Assembly: GCA_028565635.1 (NCBI GenBank)
Contig: JAOXYB010004012.1
Location: 1-20,295 of the forward strand
Length of the DNA stretch: 20,295 nt
Direction of reading: 5' to 3'
Source of the DNA: Phoronis ovalis
Lineage: Eukaryota > Phoronida > Phoronidae
Part shown: positions 10,301-18,717 of the stretch, piece after piece
How the letters are laid out: each line of letters starts with the position of its first letter
Position numbering within the stretch: the stretch's first letter is position 1
Notes under the pieces: model-generated
Seen by the model: only the letters and a program-made list of their open reading frames with translations
Database searches by the model: none
Told to the model about the DNA's origin: nothing
Made by a program: the position numbers and the translations under genes

Positions 10301-12588
10301 TTCTTGTAGGTTTTTGTGTTGCTTTACATCAAATTATTGAACATTGTCATTTGGCTAGTTAAAAGAGTTATATGAAAAACATTTCCTAGTGATGTAACAG
10401 TGTACTCCATACCTTCAAATCAAGTTTTCTGCATGCCACATTGGATGACAAACCATGGAGAATGGATTTTACACCTGAATGGAGATGGTACATATAGAAC
10501 AAAAAATGCATGCAAAATGAAAACAAAAATATTGACTCGGGATAAATGTACATGCCAACATAATGTCACAGGGATATTTCTATAGGTTATCGGTTTCCAG
10601 TTCTGTTTAACAATTCATGAACACCTCAACTGTGTTATTATAGGTTTTTTTTTACCATAATTTTTATTTCAGGTCCAAAGTGTACCTCCAAATTTACCAG
10701 TTGTCAACTTTGTTGATCAAATAGGATCATGTTCCAGAAAATGTTCACTATTATTAAATATAAAATCATGCATGATATAGATACATTTTCATTACAAGGA
10801 AAATCATTACCGCTTTTCCTCTATCACAAATTTTATAAGAACTTACGGTAATTATTCTGAAATTCGTACAAATAAAAAATTATTATTTTTTTTATTATTG
10901 GGGGGTGAAATTTGGGAAATACAAAATTCTCCGAATATATGGGTGTACGAATTCTCGGAAACTTTAATAAATGCGGAAAGCGGGTGTACGAATATGGGAA
11001 TTTTGGAAAAATATATTTGTAGATGATCGTAAATCGGGGTCAAACACTACCAGTACGGCAGTGCGAGAAATCGACATAAATAGAATCCGATCAATCAATG
11101 ACAGAAATAGCTAGTAGAATGCCTATGGCGGCATTAAATAATAACCATTTTTCAATACTTGATGTATCAATGGACAAATTGTGGTAGCATGCAAAGTACC
11201 TGGCTTCTGCCATTCTGGCGGATGATCTGGCGTGCTCTCCCGCCGTGTTTTAAACATAGTGTTTGCTTGCTTTGCTAATCTTCCGGAATAAACAAACGAA
11301 AAAAGGTGTCGTCCCAAAAATATTTTTTGCTTTCTAGAAAATTATTTTTTTGTGATCTAAGATCGTTCTCGATCAAAATCTCCTGCGATCACTCATTTCC
11401 TGAAACAGTCATCGTAAATTCATATCTAGTAAAAAAAACAGCTGATCAATGAATGACGGCATGTCACTTACAGCCAATCACAATGCGAAAGTTGGCTAGG
11501 CTACGGGTTAGCCACCGAGAAAATAAGTGAACCATAAACATGCGGTATGCTTGAAATAGACCCTCGAACACTTATGTAATAGAATTACCAAGTATAAAGA
11601 GTTTTAAATCAATAAATTTTAAATAATTACTTTTATTTTGAACTGCATTAATTATTTTGTTTATAAAATTGGTCTAACTATATCCCAAAAAAATATCATG
11701 TTTATGCCTGACCAGAAGCTGTGAGATTTAATTATCATGGTGGCTGCCGGTCCAGAGCCGTCGCCAAAAAAAAATTGAGAATAATTACCGTAGTAAAAAT
11801 GAGTTTTTCTCTTTTGAAAAATTTATTTTGAATTCAGGAAGGCTATTGACTTACCAACACCTCAAGAAATCAAAAAACGTTCCCCATTTATTGAAGTAGA
11901 ATAAGTAGCAGATAAAATATTATTAGTGTTTTTGGTAAAAGATAAAGTTACATTTTTACAAGTGTGCTATAAAGGGACTATGTCACTTACCATCTTCGTT
12001 TAACATACAATCAGCAAATCTCAGCTCATGAACAATTCTGTCTGTTTCAAGGATTTTTCCAATAATAGCACAGGTTTTTACAGTCAAACTACCTGTTGAC
12101 AAATTTAGCACAGAACCCCTGCCTTTCCTTGGAGTTACTTGTGCACTGAAAATAATCATAGGAAAACTGAAAAACAGTCAGAAACTTGCATTGCATACCT
12201 ACAGTTCATCAAATTGTACATTTTGCAATGCATAAAACAATAAATGTAAAAAACATGCTGTAAAATGTTACATCTCATAGAATAATGTGGTTGTAGTGTT
12301 TACAACATAAGTGAGGATAACAAAGGGGGAAATATAACTAATATACATTTTAATATTAATATTTTATTATCAATTTTCAGCAGAAAGTGTGGTTGGATCA
12401 AGGCAGGTGTCTGTCATGGTTCCTTAAAAGATTAATTAGCTATACGATAACATGTTCATGTAATTGTCCAAAGCTAAGAAATTCAGCTTTGACAAATATT
12501 ACCTCTTCAGTTGTTTAATCACAGTGTCTTGAGGCTCCACACGATATTCCTTACATAGTGTTAAATACTGAAACTTAAAATCATCCAT
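4356..12588 (-). CDS. LRRC45: leucine-rich repeat-containing protein 45 (centrosome linker), complete
   Basis: LRRC45 is a centrosome linker protein that, with C-Nap1 and rootletin, holds the two centrioles together; it also acts at the base of cilia. Coding exons, 5' to 3' on the - strand: 12588-12503, 12145-11991, 10474-10413, 10098-10028, 9532-9354, 8875-8747, 8475-8363, 8106-8048, 7546-7469, 7163-7028, 6715-6526, 6211-6141, 5936-5751, 5423-5250, 5096-4949, 4540-4356 (stop TGA 4358-4356). Phases agree at all 15 junctions and total 2022 nt, 673 aa; human is about 670. Residues about 65-227 form ribonuclease-inhibitor-type LRRs with cores KLDLKGNN, SLCLEWNS, ELDLRNNQ, GIDLRWNS and SIQLAGNN. 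From about 235 to 650 the protein is a heptad-rich coiled coil, including ALSEQKRKDLE, a stretch shared with the human protein as I remember it. It ends QSAVMNFASRSPYTPR. Start MDDFKFQYL matches the family's short N-terminus. Intron 2 contains a mobile element. Confidence 0.95.
4541..4948 (-). other. LRRC45 intron 15
   Basis: AT-rich intron with GT/AG ends. Open frames across it are extensions of the flanking exons. I see no further feature. Confidence 0.8.
7547..8047 (-). other. LRRC45 intron 8
   Basis: 501-bp AT-rich intron with GT/AG ends. I recognise no coding, RNA or mobile-element signal. The other LRRC45 introns above 300 bp (5424-5750, 6716-7027, 8876-9353, 9533-10027 and 12146-12502) are equally plain. 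Confidence 0.75.
10413..10474 (-). other. LRRC45: LRRC45 coding exon 3 (62 nt, easily missed)
   Basis: This short exon has no open frame long enough to stand out. It was found because the preceding exon ends in NED plus one base and the next starts GNNIRSGG. Between an acceptor (TTCAG before 10474) and a donor (GTATGG after 10413) it reads two phase bases and then VKSILHGLSSNVACRKLDLK. That restores a complete LRR unit with the LDLK core and closes the frame. Without it the first LRR would be broken. Confidence 0.92.
10846..11790. mobile_element. 945-bp TA-flanked element with 13-bp inverted ends in LRRC45 intron 2
   Basis: CGGTAATTATTCT (10846-10858) is perfectly mirrored by AGAATAATTACCG (11778-11790), and both ends are flanked by TA (10844-10845 and 11791-11792). 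This is the pattern left by Tc1/mariner/pogo-type insertion into a TA site. Near the left end GTACGAAT occurs three times: inverted at 10862-10869, then direct within GGGTGTACGAAT at 10941-10952 and 10982-10993, like subterminal transposase-binding repeats. The middle (about 11040-11560) is visibly less AT-rich than the surrounding introns. No transposase-length ORF exists, so it is non-autonomous or internally deleted. The short TIR and the trivial TA duplication leave some doubt. Confidence 0.6.
11200..11257 (-). other. exon-like segment inside the TA-flanked element
   Basis: On the - strand an ATG (11257-11255) opens 19 codons, MFKTRRESTPDHPPEWQKP, rich in charged residues and prolines. 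They are followed by one base and a donor GTACTT. Upstream are a CCAAT-type sequence (GATTGG, complement of 11474-11479), a donor-like GTAAGT and an acceptor-like TTTCAG. I do not recognise the peptide. It could be the first exon of a former transposase gene, a captured host 5' exon, or chance. Confidence 0.25.
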
Positions 12589-12594
12589 AGCTCC

Positions 12595-13113
12595 CTGGAA
12601 TGAGAAGGTAATTTATAGGAGATTACAATTAATTGACAAAGATTTAAAGATCATCCTGGTCATTAAAAAATAGCATTACAGAAAAGATGCACCAATGATT
12701 ATAAAATGGTGGTAAATTGGGATACACAAAGTTCCAATTTAATACAAGCCAGCATGGTCTAAAAAAGTAAAAAAATTGTATCATTCGTTAGAACAACACA
12801 ACTATATTACATTTTTAAAAACTTACTGATGAAGATCACACAAGGAAATCTTTCCTAGCTTGTACCGGGGCTTACACATCCAATTTATAGTATGCTATAA
12901 AAGTTTGATGAGTAGAACATAAACTAGATAATGCATGATTTATGACTAAATAGATAGATTATCGAAAACGGATCAAATTATTCAAAGGCAAAATCAATTC
13001 AAATTTAGTTCGTTTGATGAGATTTTTCTATTTTAATAGATTGTTTGCTTTCTACATGATATATTTAATTAAATGCGATGTGTTCTTAAGTAAAATAAAA
13101 CCAAAAAACTTAC
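12595..13113 (-). other. LRRC45: putative 5' UTR intron of LRRC45
   Basis: On the - strand a good donor (GTAAGT, 13113 downward) pairs with an acceptor CCTTCTCATTCCAG ending at 12595, six bases before the LRRC45 ATG. After this splice the frame upstream of the ATG contains TAA four codons back, which fixes the ATG at 12588. The intron contains nothing else I can recognise. Confidence 0.55.
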
Positions 13114-13195
13114 CAAATTTTAGTTTTGACCTAAGCCAACTGCACACAGAAAATTTAAACAACCGCCATTTTCAAGCGTCATTGGAACCATGGTA
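13114..13195 (-). other. LRRC45: putative non-coding first exon of LRRC45
   Basis: The 3' edge at 13114 is set by the donor described for the 5' UTR intron. The 5' edge (transcription start) cannot be read from the sequence and is approximate. An ATG in it (13191-13189) opens a frame that stops before the donor, so the exon is non-coding for LRRC45 and at most encodes a short upstream ORF. Confidence 0.45.
13163..13172 (-). promoter_or_regulatory. YY1-type motif
   Basis: The - strand reads AAAATGGCGG, matching the YY1 core AANATGGCGG in the orientation commonly found just downstream of animal transcription starts. It lies inside the predicted LRRC45 first exon and about 60 bp before the HMGCL ATG. 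Confidence 0.45.
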
Positions 13196-13232
13196 ATATG
13201 TTTTCCACATGCCAAAGAGTTCCGATTTGATC

Positions 13233-16200
13233 ATGGTGATAGTTGCTCGTCTCACTAGAAGCTCTGTAAACTTTTTATTCCAATCGAGTAAAAGATACTC
13301 CGATTCAGTCGTAAGTATACTATTTGAAGCAATAAATATCTAAAGCAATCATTGGTAGTTCAAAAGTTAAGTTGTGGACGATAAATTTTAAATAAAAGAT
13401 AGTGAATTGTTCTGATTTATCTGAACGATAAACATATTGTTTAATTTATTTATTTATTAGCTGTAAACTGTCATGTACACAAAGTCATATAGTCCTAATA
13501 ATAGGCCAATATCTGACATAGACAGCGGAAGAGGAGTGTGCTGTATACTGAACAGCAGACCTGAATACAGAATTGACCACTTGTCCTCGCGGTTGTACGC
13601 TGTTTTACACAGGGTCAAAGTTTATTACCCTGGGCCGCACACCCCTACCAACAAGTACCCCCTGGTCACTGCTATTTGGTATACTATAGATCAGAAGCCC
13701 CATGAGGATAAATTTTTGAAGGGATTTATATATCAAACCAACATATTTGTTTACATGTTTCAAGCTTAGATAAACCATTGGCTGTTGTAGCTTGAAGGCA
13801 ATATCGGTTCGGACCTCCCCATTCATCCGTCTGCAAGCTGATTTTTTGCATAGTTTGCTAATAAGGTGAATATGTGGTAAACCTGTATCTGCCAGCTGAA
13901 ATTTGTGGAAAAAGAAATTTTCTTGCTTACATAAATCACTTGACGGTGATACATTCAAAATTTGAATTTGTTCCCCCATTGCCAGAGAAATCACATATTT
14001 AAGGCTTGCCAGCCAGACTGGTCTGGAGAATAGACTCGGTGGATCATTTCGTATAGATGTATGTCACTATAAACTACCAGCTGTACTTTAAAACATGGCT
14101 TTAAAAGTAATAATGACTTGTTTGTTAAACAAACTAAAAACTATAGTAACATAGCTTTAAGTGACAGTCAACCTTGTCCCTTTTTTATAATATATCCTGC
14201 AATTGCATGAGCAGTATTCAAATTTTAACATATATTATTTTAGATTTCAAGTTTACCTAAGTATGTGAAGGTGGTGGAGGTCGGGCCTAGAGATGGATTA
14301 CAGAATGAAAAGGTAACTGATTATAAAGCATGAGGCATTTCATGCAGCGTGCATAAATACCAATAAGTTGAAACTCAGTAATTATATGACTGTAATAATC
14401 TGAGTTGATCTTTTTGTATGCATGTAACTCAGGCAGATAAGGAAGCAACAAAGAAAGTTCTGGCAGCTCTTTTTTAGTAGAAGAATAAATCTTATTTTGC
14501 AAAAGTGCTAAAAATCCCCACACCATGTTAAGTTGAGAATTTAATATTTTAAATTTAATATTTAAAACAGTATTTATTTGAATTTTATAGGAGATTGTAC
14601 CGACCCAGACTAAAATTGACTTTATAGACAAGTTATCTGAAGCCGGTTTACCTGTAATAGAATGTACAAGTTTTGTCTCTCCTAAATGGGTACCACAGGT
14701 AAGCTTCTATGTCAAACTTTCATTCTATAGAAGACATTGACATGCCATGTATACCGATGACAAAGATGAACCACATCTTACTATCGGACTTACTACACAT
14801 ACTCATCAGCATCATAGCCCTGTCAGATTTCATCAAGCAGTAATACATTCTGATAGATGAAACAAGTATATGGTGCTGGTATAAACTTCCAAAGTGCTGC
14901 ATTACTTTCACTTTTAGCGATCAATTGTCTTTATTCTCTTGTGGTTGTGTCTGTCTATATTTAACTCCATCTGGTGGCCAGACTGACCTTTTGTCAGCGC
15001 AATCAAAAGAAAATACAGATTCATTCAAATGTTGGGTAATAGTATTGCATTTTGTCCATAAATATTACATTGCCAGAGTTATAAACACTATTAATTTCTG
15101 GTAATGCCAGTAGTTCAGCTTCCTGCTAAGATTATTGAATTTCAGACTGATATATTTCATATTGTTTTAGATGGCTGATCACAATGAAGTCATGAAAGGG
15201 TTAACAAGAAAACCTGGAATAACATATTCAGTGTTAACACCAAACCTCAAAGGGTTTCAAGCTGCTGTAAGCTTTCTTAAACCACTCTGCACATAAATAC
15301 TACTGACATATAATATTTGTTCAATAAAAGTTTTAAAGTGGCAACTGCTGTACATTCTGAATTTGTAATTCATGATCTTAGCATAAAGACTTGTTATTAG
15401 AATTGAAAATGTATATAGTAATGTCGGGGATAATGTAAAACATCTTATAACCCAAAATACATGTTGAAGAGTCTGGATTCTAGATAATTATATCACTTTT
15501 TTCTGTCATCAGATGTCAGCAGGTGCACAAGAAGTGGCAATATTTGGAGCTGCATCAGAGAGCTTCAGTCAGTAAGTGTTGGTACCAAGAGACATAATTG
15601 TAGTAATATGAAGATTTCTATGTTGAAGCATCAGAAATGGAGCTCCTAATTGTTAATGTCGATGTAATGTTTGCACGTTTGTTTTGTTGAAAGAATTTTT
15701 ACTTAGAACACTTCTAGAGTGACATTTTGCATTAAACTTAGGATATATAAAATTTTAAGATTTTTTTAATATTTTAATTGAAAACATTATTAATGAAAAA
15801 CAATCTAAAACATGGGAGTCTTTTGGTCCTGACTGGAGAAATTAAGAGCTATGCTGTTGCCAGTGCTTTACTTAACCTTGGAATTTAGTGTTAGTCACGC
15901 AAAAATGTGAAGTGACTTGTAAATTATTTCTACATCTGTAAAATTGAACTAGCAATGAATCAAAGAAGTGCAAATAAAAGAGAAGAAGTATCAACGGTTT
16001 TTACACTACACAGAAATATCTAACTTCATTCCCATTCTAAAGTTGTCATGTAATTCTGTTTTACAGTAAAAATATTAATTGTACAATTGAGGATAGTTTA
16101 AAGCGATTCCAGGAAGTTATGGATGCTGCAACACTAAGAAATGTTCCAGTTAGAGGGTATGTAAATGTCAGTGTGTATAAAGCATACTAAGAAGTAGATC

Positions 16201-18182
16201 AATATTTTAGGTAAAAACTGTAACAGCCATATAAAATATGGGTTTATATATTTATTTATCCAGCAATGCTAATCCAGTTCATTTATAACTTTTGTAAATA
16301 TGAAAATTAAGTCTTTGTGAGATAAAACTTTAAGCACACACCAGCAGATGTGATTGATCCTTACGGTTGACTAAATCTTATTTGAGTTATATACCATTTT
16401 AAATCACCTCAACATCCAGGTGTTCAGCTGTATGTTATGTTACAGAGACTTTATAAACATGCCTCTCCTGTTCTCACATGTATATTGTTCAGCTATTCAG
16501 TTATTAAAGAAAATTTTTTTTTTTTAGTTATGTTTCATGCATACTGGGATGCCCTTATGAGGGTAAAATAGCTCCTCAAAAAGTTGCTGAGGTATGCCAT
16601 TTTTACTGACATTACAATTATGTTTTGTGCCTGGAGGAAGCCAAAACAAAATAGTAGTTGTAGCTATCTCACCAATTTTTTTTTTCATTTGTAAACTTGG
16701 AGAAAAAATTATATATTTTGGATTGCTTCAACATACTATTTAATGTTTAATCTTAATGTACAATTTTCATAATCTTTCAGTGATTAGTTAACTTTAGCAG
16801 TAAACCATCTAAATAGGTTATGAAATGGCCTTTACATTGTAGGTTGCTACAAAACTATACAAAATGGGTTGCTACGAGATATCCTTGGGTGATACTATTG
16901 GTATTGGAACACCTGGTGAGATGAGAGCGATGTTAGCTGAAGTTTTGAAACATATACCTGTTGATAAGCTTGCTGTGCACTGTCATGATACATATGGTCA
17001 AGCATTAGCAAATATCTTTGCAGCATTGCAGGTACTTTGGAACATATTTTATTTTGTGAATAGCATGAGATTTTCATGCTTTGCACTTGCGTGATTCATT
17101 CACAGCACTCAGCATGCTGGGAATGCGCAAATTCATAACTGGTGTCTCCACCAAGTATTTCTAAATAGTATAGATTCTATAGTGACTAATAAAAATAATC
17201 TGAACATACATTCTCTTCCATTGGCAGTTTAAACTGATGTGTAGCAAATGCTAACACCTTATGACACGACTGTAATAGATGAAAATGTTCAATAATCATC
17301 AAGTTTTTTTATTAATTTGCCTGCAGAGGTAGTATTATTTGATGAAACTCAATAAACTGGTATTGTTCAGAATAAAGTTGTAGCCAACTTGTAGAATGCG
17401 AAATGTGTTCTTAGCCAATTACCATATATATGATGGCAAAAGAACAAAACTTTAGTTTCGATTTAAAATGATTAACTTTTTTAATCAAAGATATTAAGCA
17501 TTGGTCAAGTTGTTTTATCGGGGCAATGTTCTTGTTACAGATGGGTATATCAGTGGTTGATAGTTCAGTTGCTGGTCTTGGTGGATGTCCATATGCAGAA
17601 GGTGCCAGTGGTAATGTTTCGAGTGAAGATGTGGTATACATGTTACATGGCTTAAATATTAAAACGGTTAGTTATTAAAATGTTTCTTTAAAAAAACCCA
17701 CAAATACTGTGACATTTAGGGTAAAAGGCATGGGATTTTATATATGTGTTTGGTATAGAATGGGCTTTAATTTAAATGGCTAAGTTAATGCAGTACAATT
17801 TAATTCAACACAGCAGGTTAACCTCTGTAAAAGGTCAGTGATTGAACAGATGTGCATTTTATTTAAAATATTTATTGCTGTGCCAAGCAGGTAATGTTGT
17901 TTTTAAAAATTTTGTTCTTCCATTTACTCTATACATTCAATATCGTTTAAATTATTCAAAAGCTGGCATCATTACAGTTAAACATTAACTTGAAGCTCTC
18001 CCGTCTTATGTTCACTCACTGGAATAATCTAAATTGTATTCTTGGTGCAATATCATGTTTTTTATCTGTTTCAGGGCATAAACATTAATAAACTACTGGA
18101 AGCCGGAAGATACATTTCAAATGCTATTGGAAGAAAAACTCACTCTAAAGTAGCTCAAGCAAAAGGTTCATCACATCTATAA
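13233..18182 (+). CDS. HMGCL: hydroxymethylglutaryl-CoA lyase, complete
   Basis: HMGCL cleaves HMG-CoA to acetyl-CoA and acetoacetate, the last step of leucine breakdown and of ketone-body synthesis in mitochondria. Exons: 13233-13310, 14244-14312, 14591-14698, 15171-15266, 15513-15571, 16067-16156, 16528-16591, 16843-17031, 17541-17666, 18075-18182. All junctions are GT/AG and phase-consistent, totalling 987 nt, 328 aa (human 325). Residues 1-26 are basic, Ser/Thr-rich and free of acids until position 24, a good mitochondrial presequence. The TIM-barrel lyase domain follows: [12 protein letters not shown] (Arg42, Asp43), [13 protein letters not shown], the metal ligands in VHCHDTYG (His234, His236), and the signature [11 protein letters not shown] with catalytic Cys267. 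Each is one residue later than the human numbering as I recall it. The protein ends in SHL, a type 1 peroxisomal signal. The first ATG in good context (GATCATGG) was taken as start; an upstream out-of-frame ATG lies at 13190. Confidence 0.97.
13311..14243 (+). other. HMGCL intron 1
   Basis: 933-bp intron, locally richer in G/C around 13500-13830. It carries open frames on both strands (13473-13769 +, 13605-13994 -) that are unlike any protein I know and are most likely decayed repeat. It includes a segment resembling the end of the TIR element family. Confidence 0.6.
13634..13664 (-). repeat. possible relic end of a TIR element related to copies 1 and 2
   Basis: GCCGCACACCCCTACC followed by CAAGTACCCCCTGG resembles the right end of copy 2 (CACACCCCTACCC, then CTTGAGTATCCCTTGGG) with the middle shortened. 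On the - strand it reads GGGGGTACTTG and then GGGGTGTGCGGC. No matching second end or target duplication was found, so this is tentative. Confidence 0.35.
14699..15170 (+). other. HMGCL intron 3
   Basis: 472-bp intron without coding or repeat signal apart from a CTCF-like core at 14967-14978. The other HMGCL introns above 300 bp (15572-16066, 16157-16527, 17032-17540 and 17667-18074) show nothing recognisable. Confidence 0.6.
14967..14978 (+). promoter_or_regulatory. CTCF-like core motif in HMGCL intron 3
   Basis: CCATCTGGTGGC fits the CTCF core CCANNAGRKGGC at all positions but one (T for A at position 6). The identical 12-mer occurs in the same orientation at 19996-20007. Confidence 0.25.
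18174..18182 (+). other. HMGCL: C-terminal SHL, peroxisomal (PTS1) signal of HMGCL
   Basis: The last three codons before TAA read Ser-His-Leu, which fits the PTS1 consensus [SAC][KRH][LM]. The human enzyme ends CKL as I recall, so a PTS1-type end is a family trait and not a chance terminus. Confidence 0.7.
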
Positions 18183-18303
18183 GGACATATTGTTAAAATA
18201 TTAATACTGAGAGGATGTCTTTATTTATAAACACTAAATGGAGCTAAAGCTGAAATATCTGAAGATCACCCAGTCCAAATATTTACTATATTGTAGTGCA
18301 ATG

Positions 18304-18309
18304 AATAAA
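18304..18309 (+). terminator. HMGCL polyadenylation signal
   Basis: AATAAA lies about 120 bases after the HMGCL stop and is the first canonical signal on this strand. Confidence 0.65.
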
Positions 18310-18574
18310 AATGGAATCTGTCTCAGTTTTGTCAGATATTAAAAGTCATAGTGCATCCTATTTAAATATGTTGTTGTTTGCTACTTCTCTGTACAGTAAC
18401 TAATCCACACATTCTCCACTTTTTGCTTCTATCATTACTTCATGCTTGTCGTCTACAAGTACCGAAGAACAAACACTTGATTTTGAGGTCTACTACTGTA
18501 CCCCTGCTACATAACAGCAGTATATGTTTTTTGTTTCCCCAATGTGTATTTATTTTATTCTGCTAAAGTTCAAA

Positions 18575-18580
18575 TTTATT
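18575..18580 (-). terminator. candidate LDAH polyadenylation signal
   Basis: TTTATT here (AATAAA on the - strand) is about 140 bases past the LDAH stop. Two overlapping alternatives lie at 18549-18559. Confidence 0.5.
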
Positions 18581-18717
18581 ATAATTTATATTTAGTACAA
18601 CAGCCAAATGTTACTCACTATCGTCTTTACATTTTCCTCAACAGTGGTGACCCCTGGTGTATGTTGTTATACAGCATGGTAAATTAAACCTCAAAAATCA
18701 AAGGTTTTGAGCTGAAA

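Larger units (their letters stand above)
13114..13232. promoter_or_regulatory. shared divergent promoter of LRRC45 and HMGCL
   Basis: The LRRC45 first-exon donor and the HMGCL start codon are about 120 bp apart and point in opposite directions, so both core promoters must lie in or overlap this interval. No TATA box is evident at a plausible place. It includes the YY1-type motif at 13163-13172. Confidence 0.6.
18183..18717. other. convergent 3' region between HMGCL and LDAH
   Basis: 535 bp separate the two stop codons. The region holds one AATAAA for HMGCL and several complementary TTTATT for LDAH. Nothing else is recognisable. Confidence 0.7.

Noticed and set aside
11123-11317. 64-codon open frame on the - strand in LRRC45 intron 2 as a gene
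   Set aside because: It starts from a TTG, matches nothing I know and lies inside a TIR element. Only the sub-segment with splice-like borders is kept, as a low-confidence feature.
13473-13994. Overlapping open frames of 98 (+) and 129 (-) codons in HMGCL intron 1
   Set aside because: They overlap on opposite strands, show no family motif, and include repeat-like CACACCCCTACC sequence; most likely decayed repeat.
14287-14911. Open frames on the - strand of 114 and 63 codons
   Set aside because: They are antisense to confirmed HMGCL exons 2 and 3 and their introns, and lack any family similarity.
18378-18566. 62-codon + strand open frame downstream of HMGCL
   Set aside because: It is Leu/Phe/Ser-rich chance translation in the convergent 3' region, beyond the HMGCL poly(A) signal.
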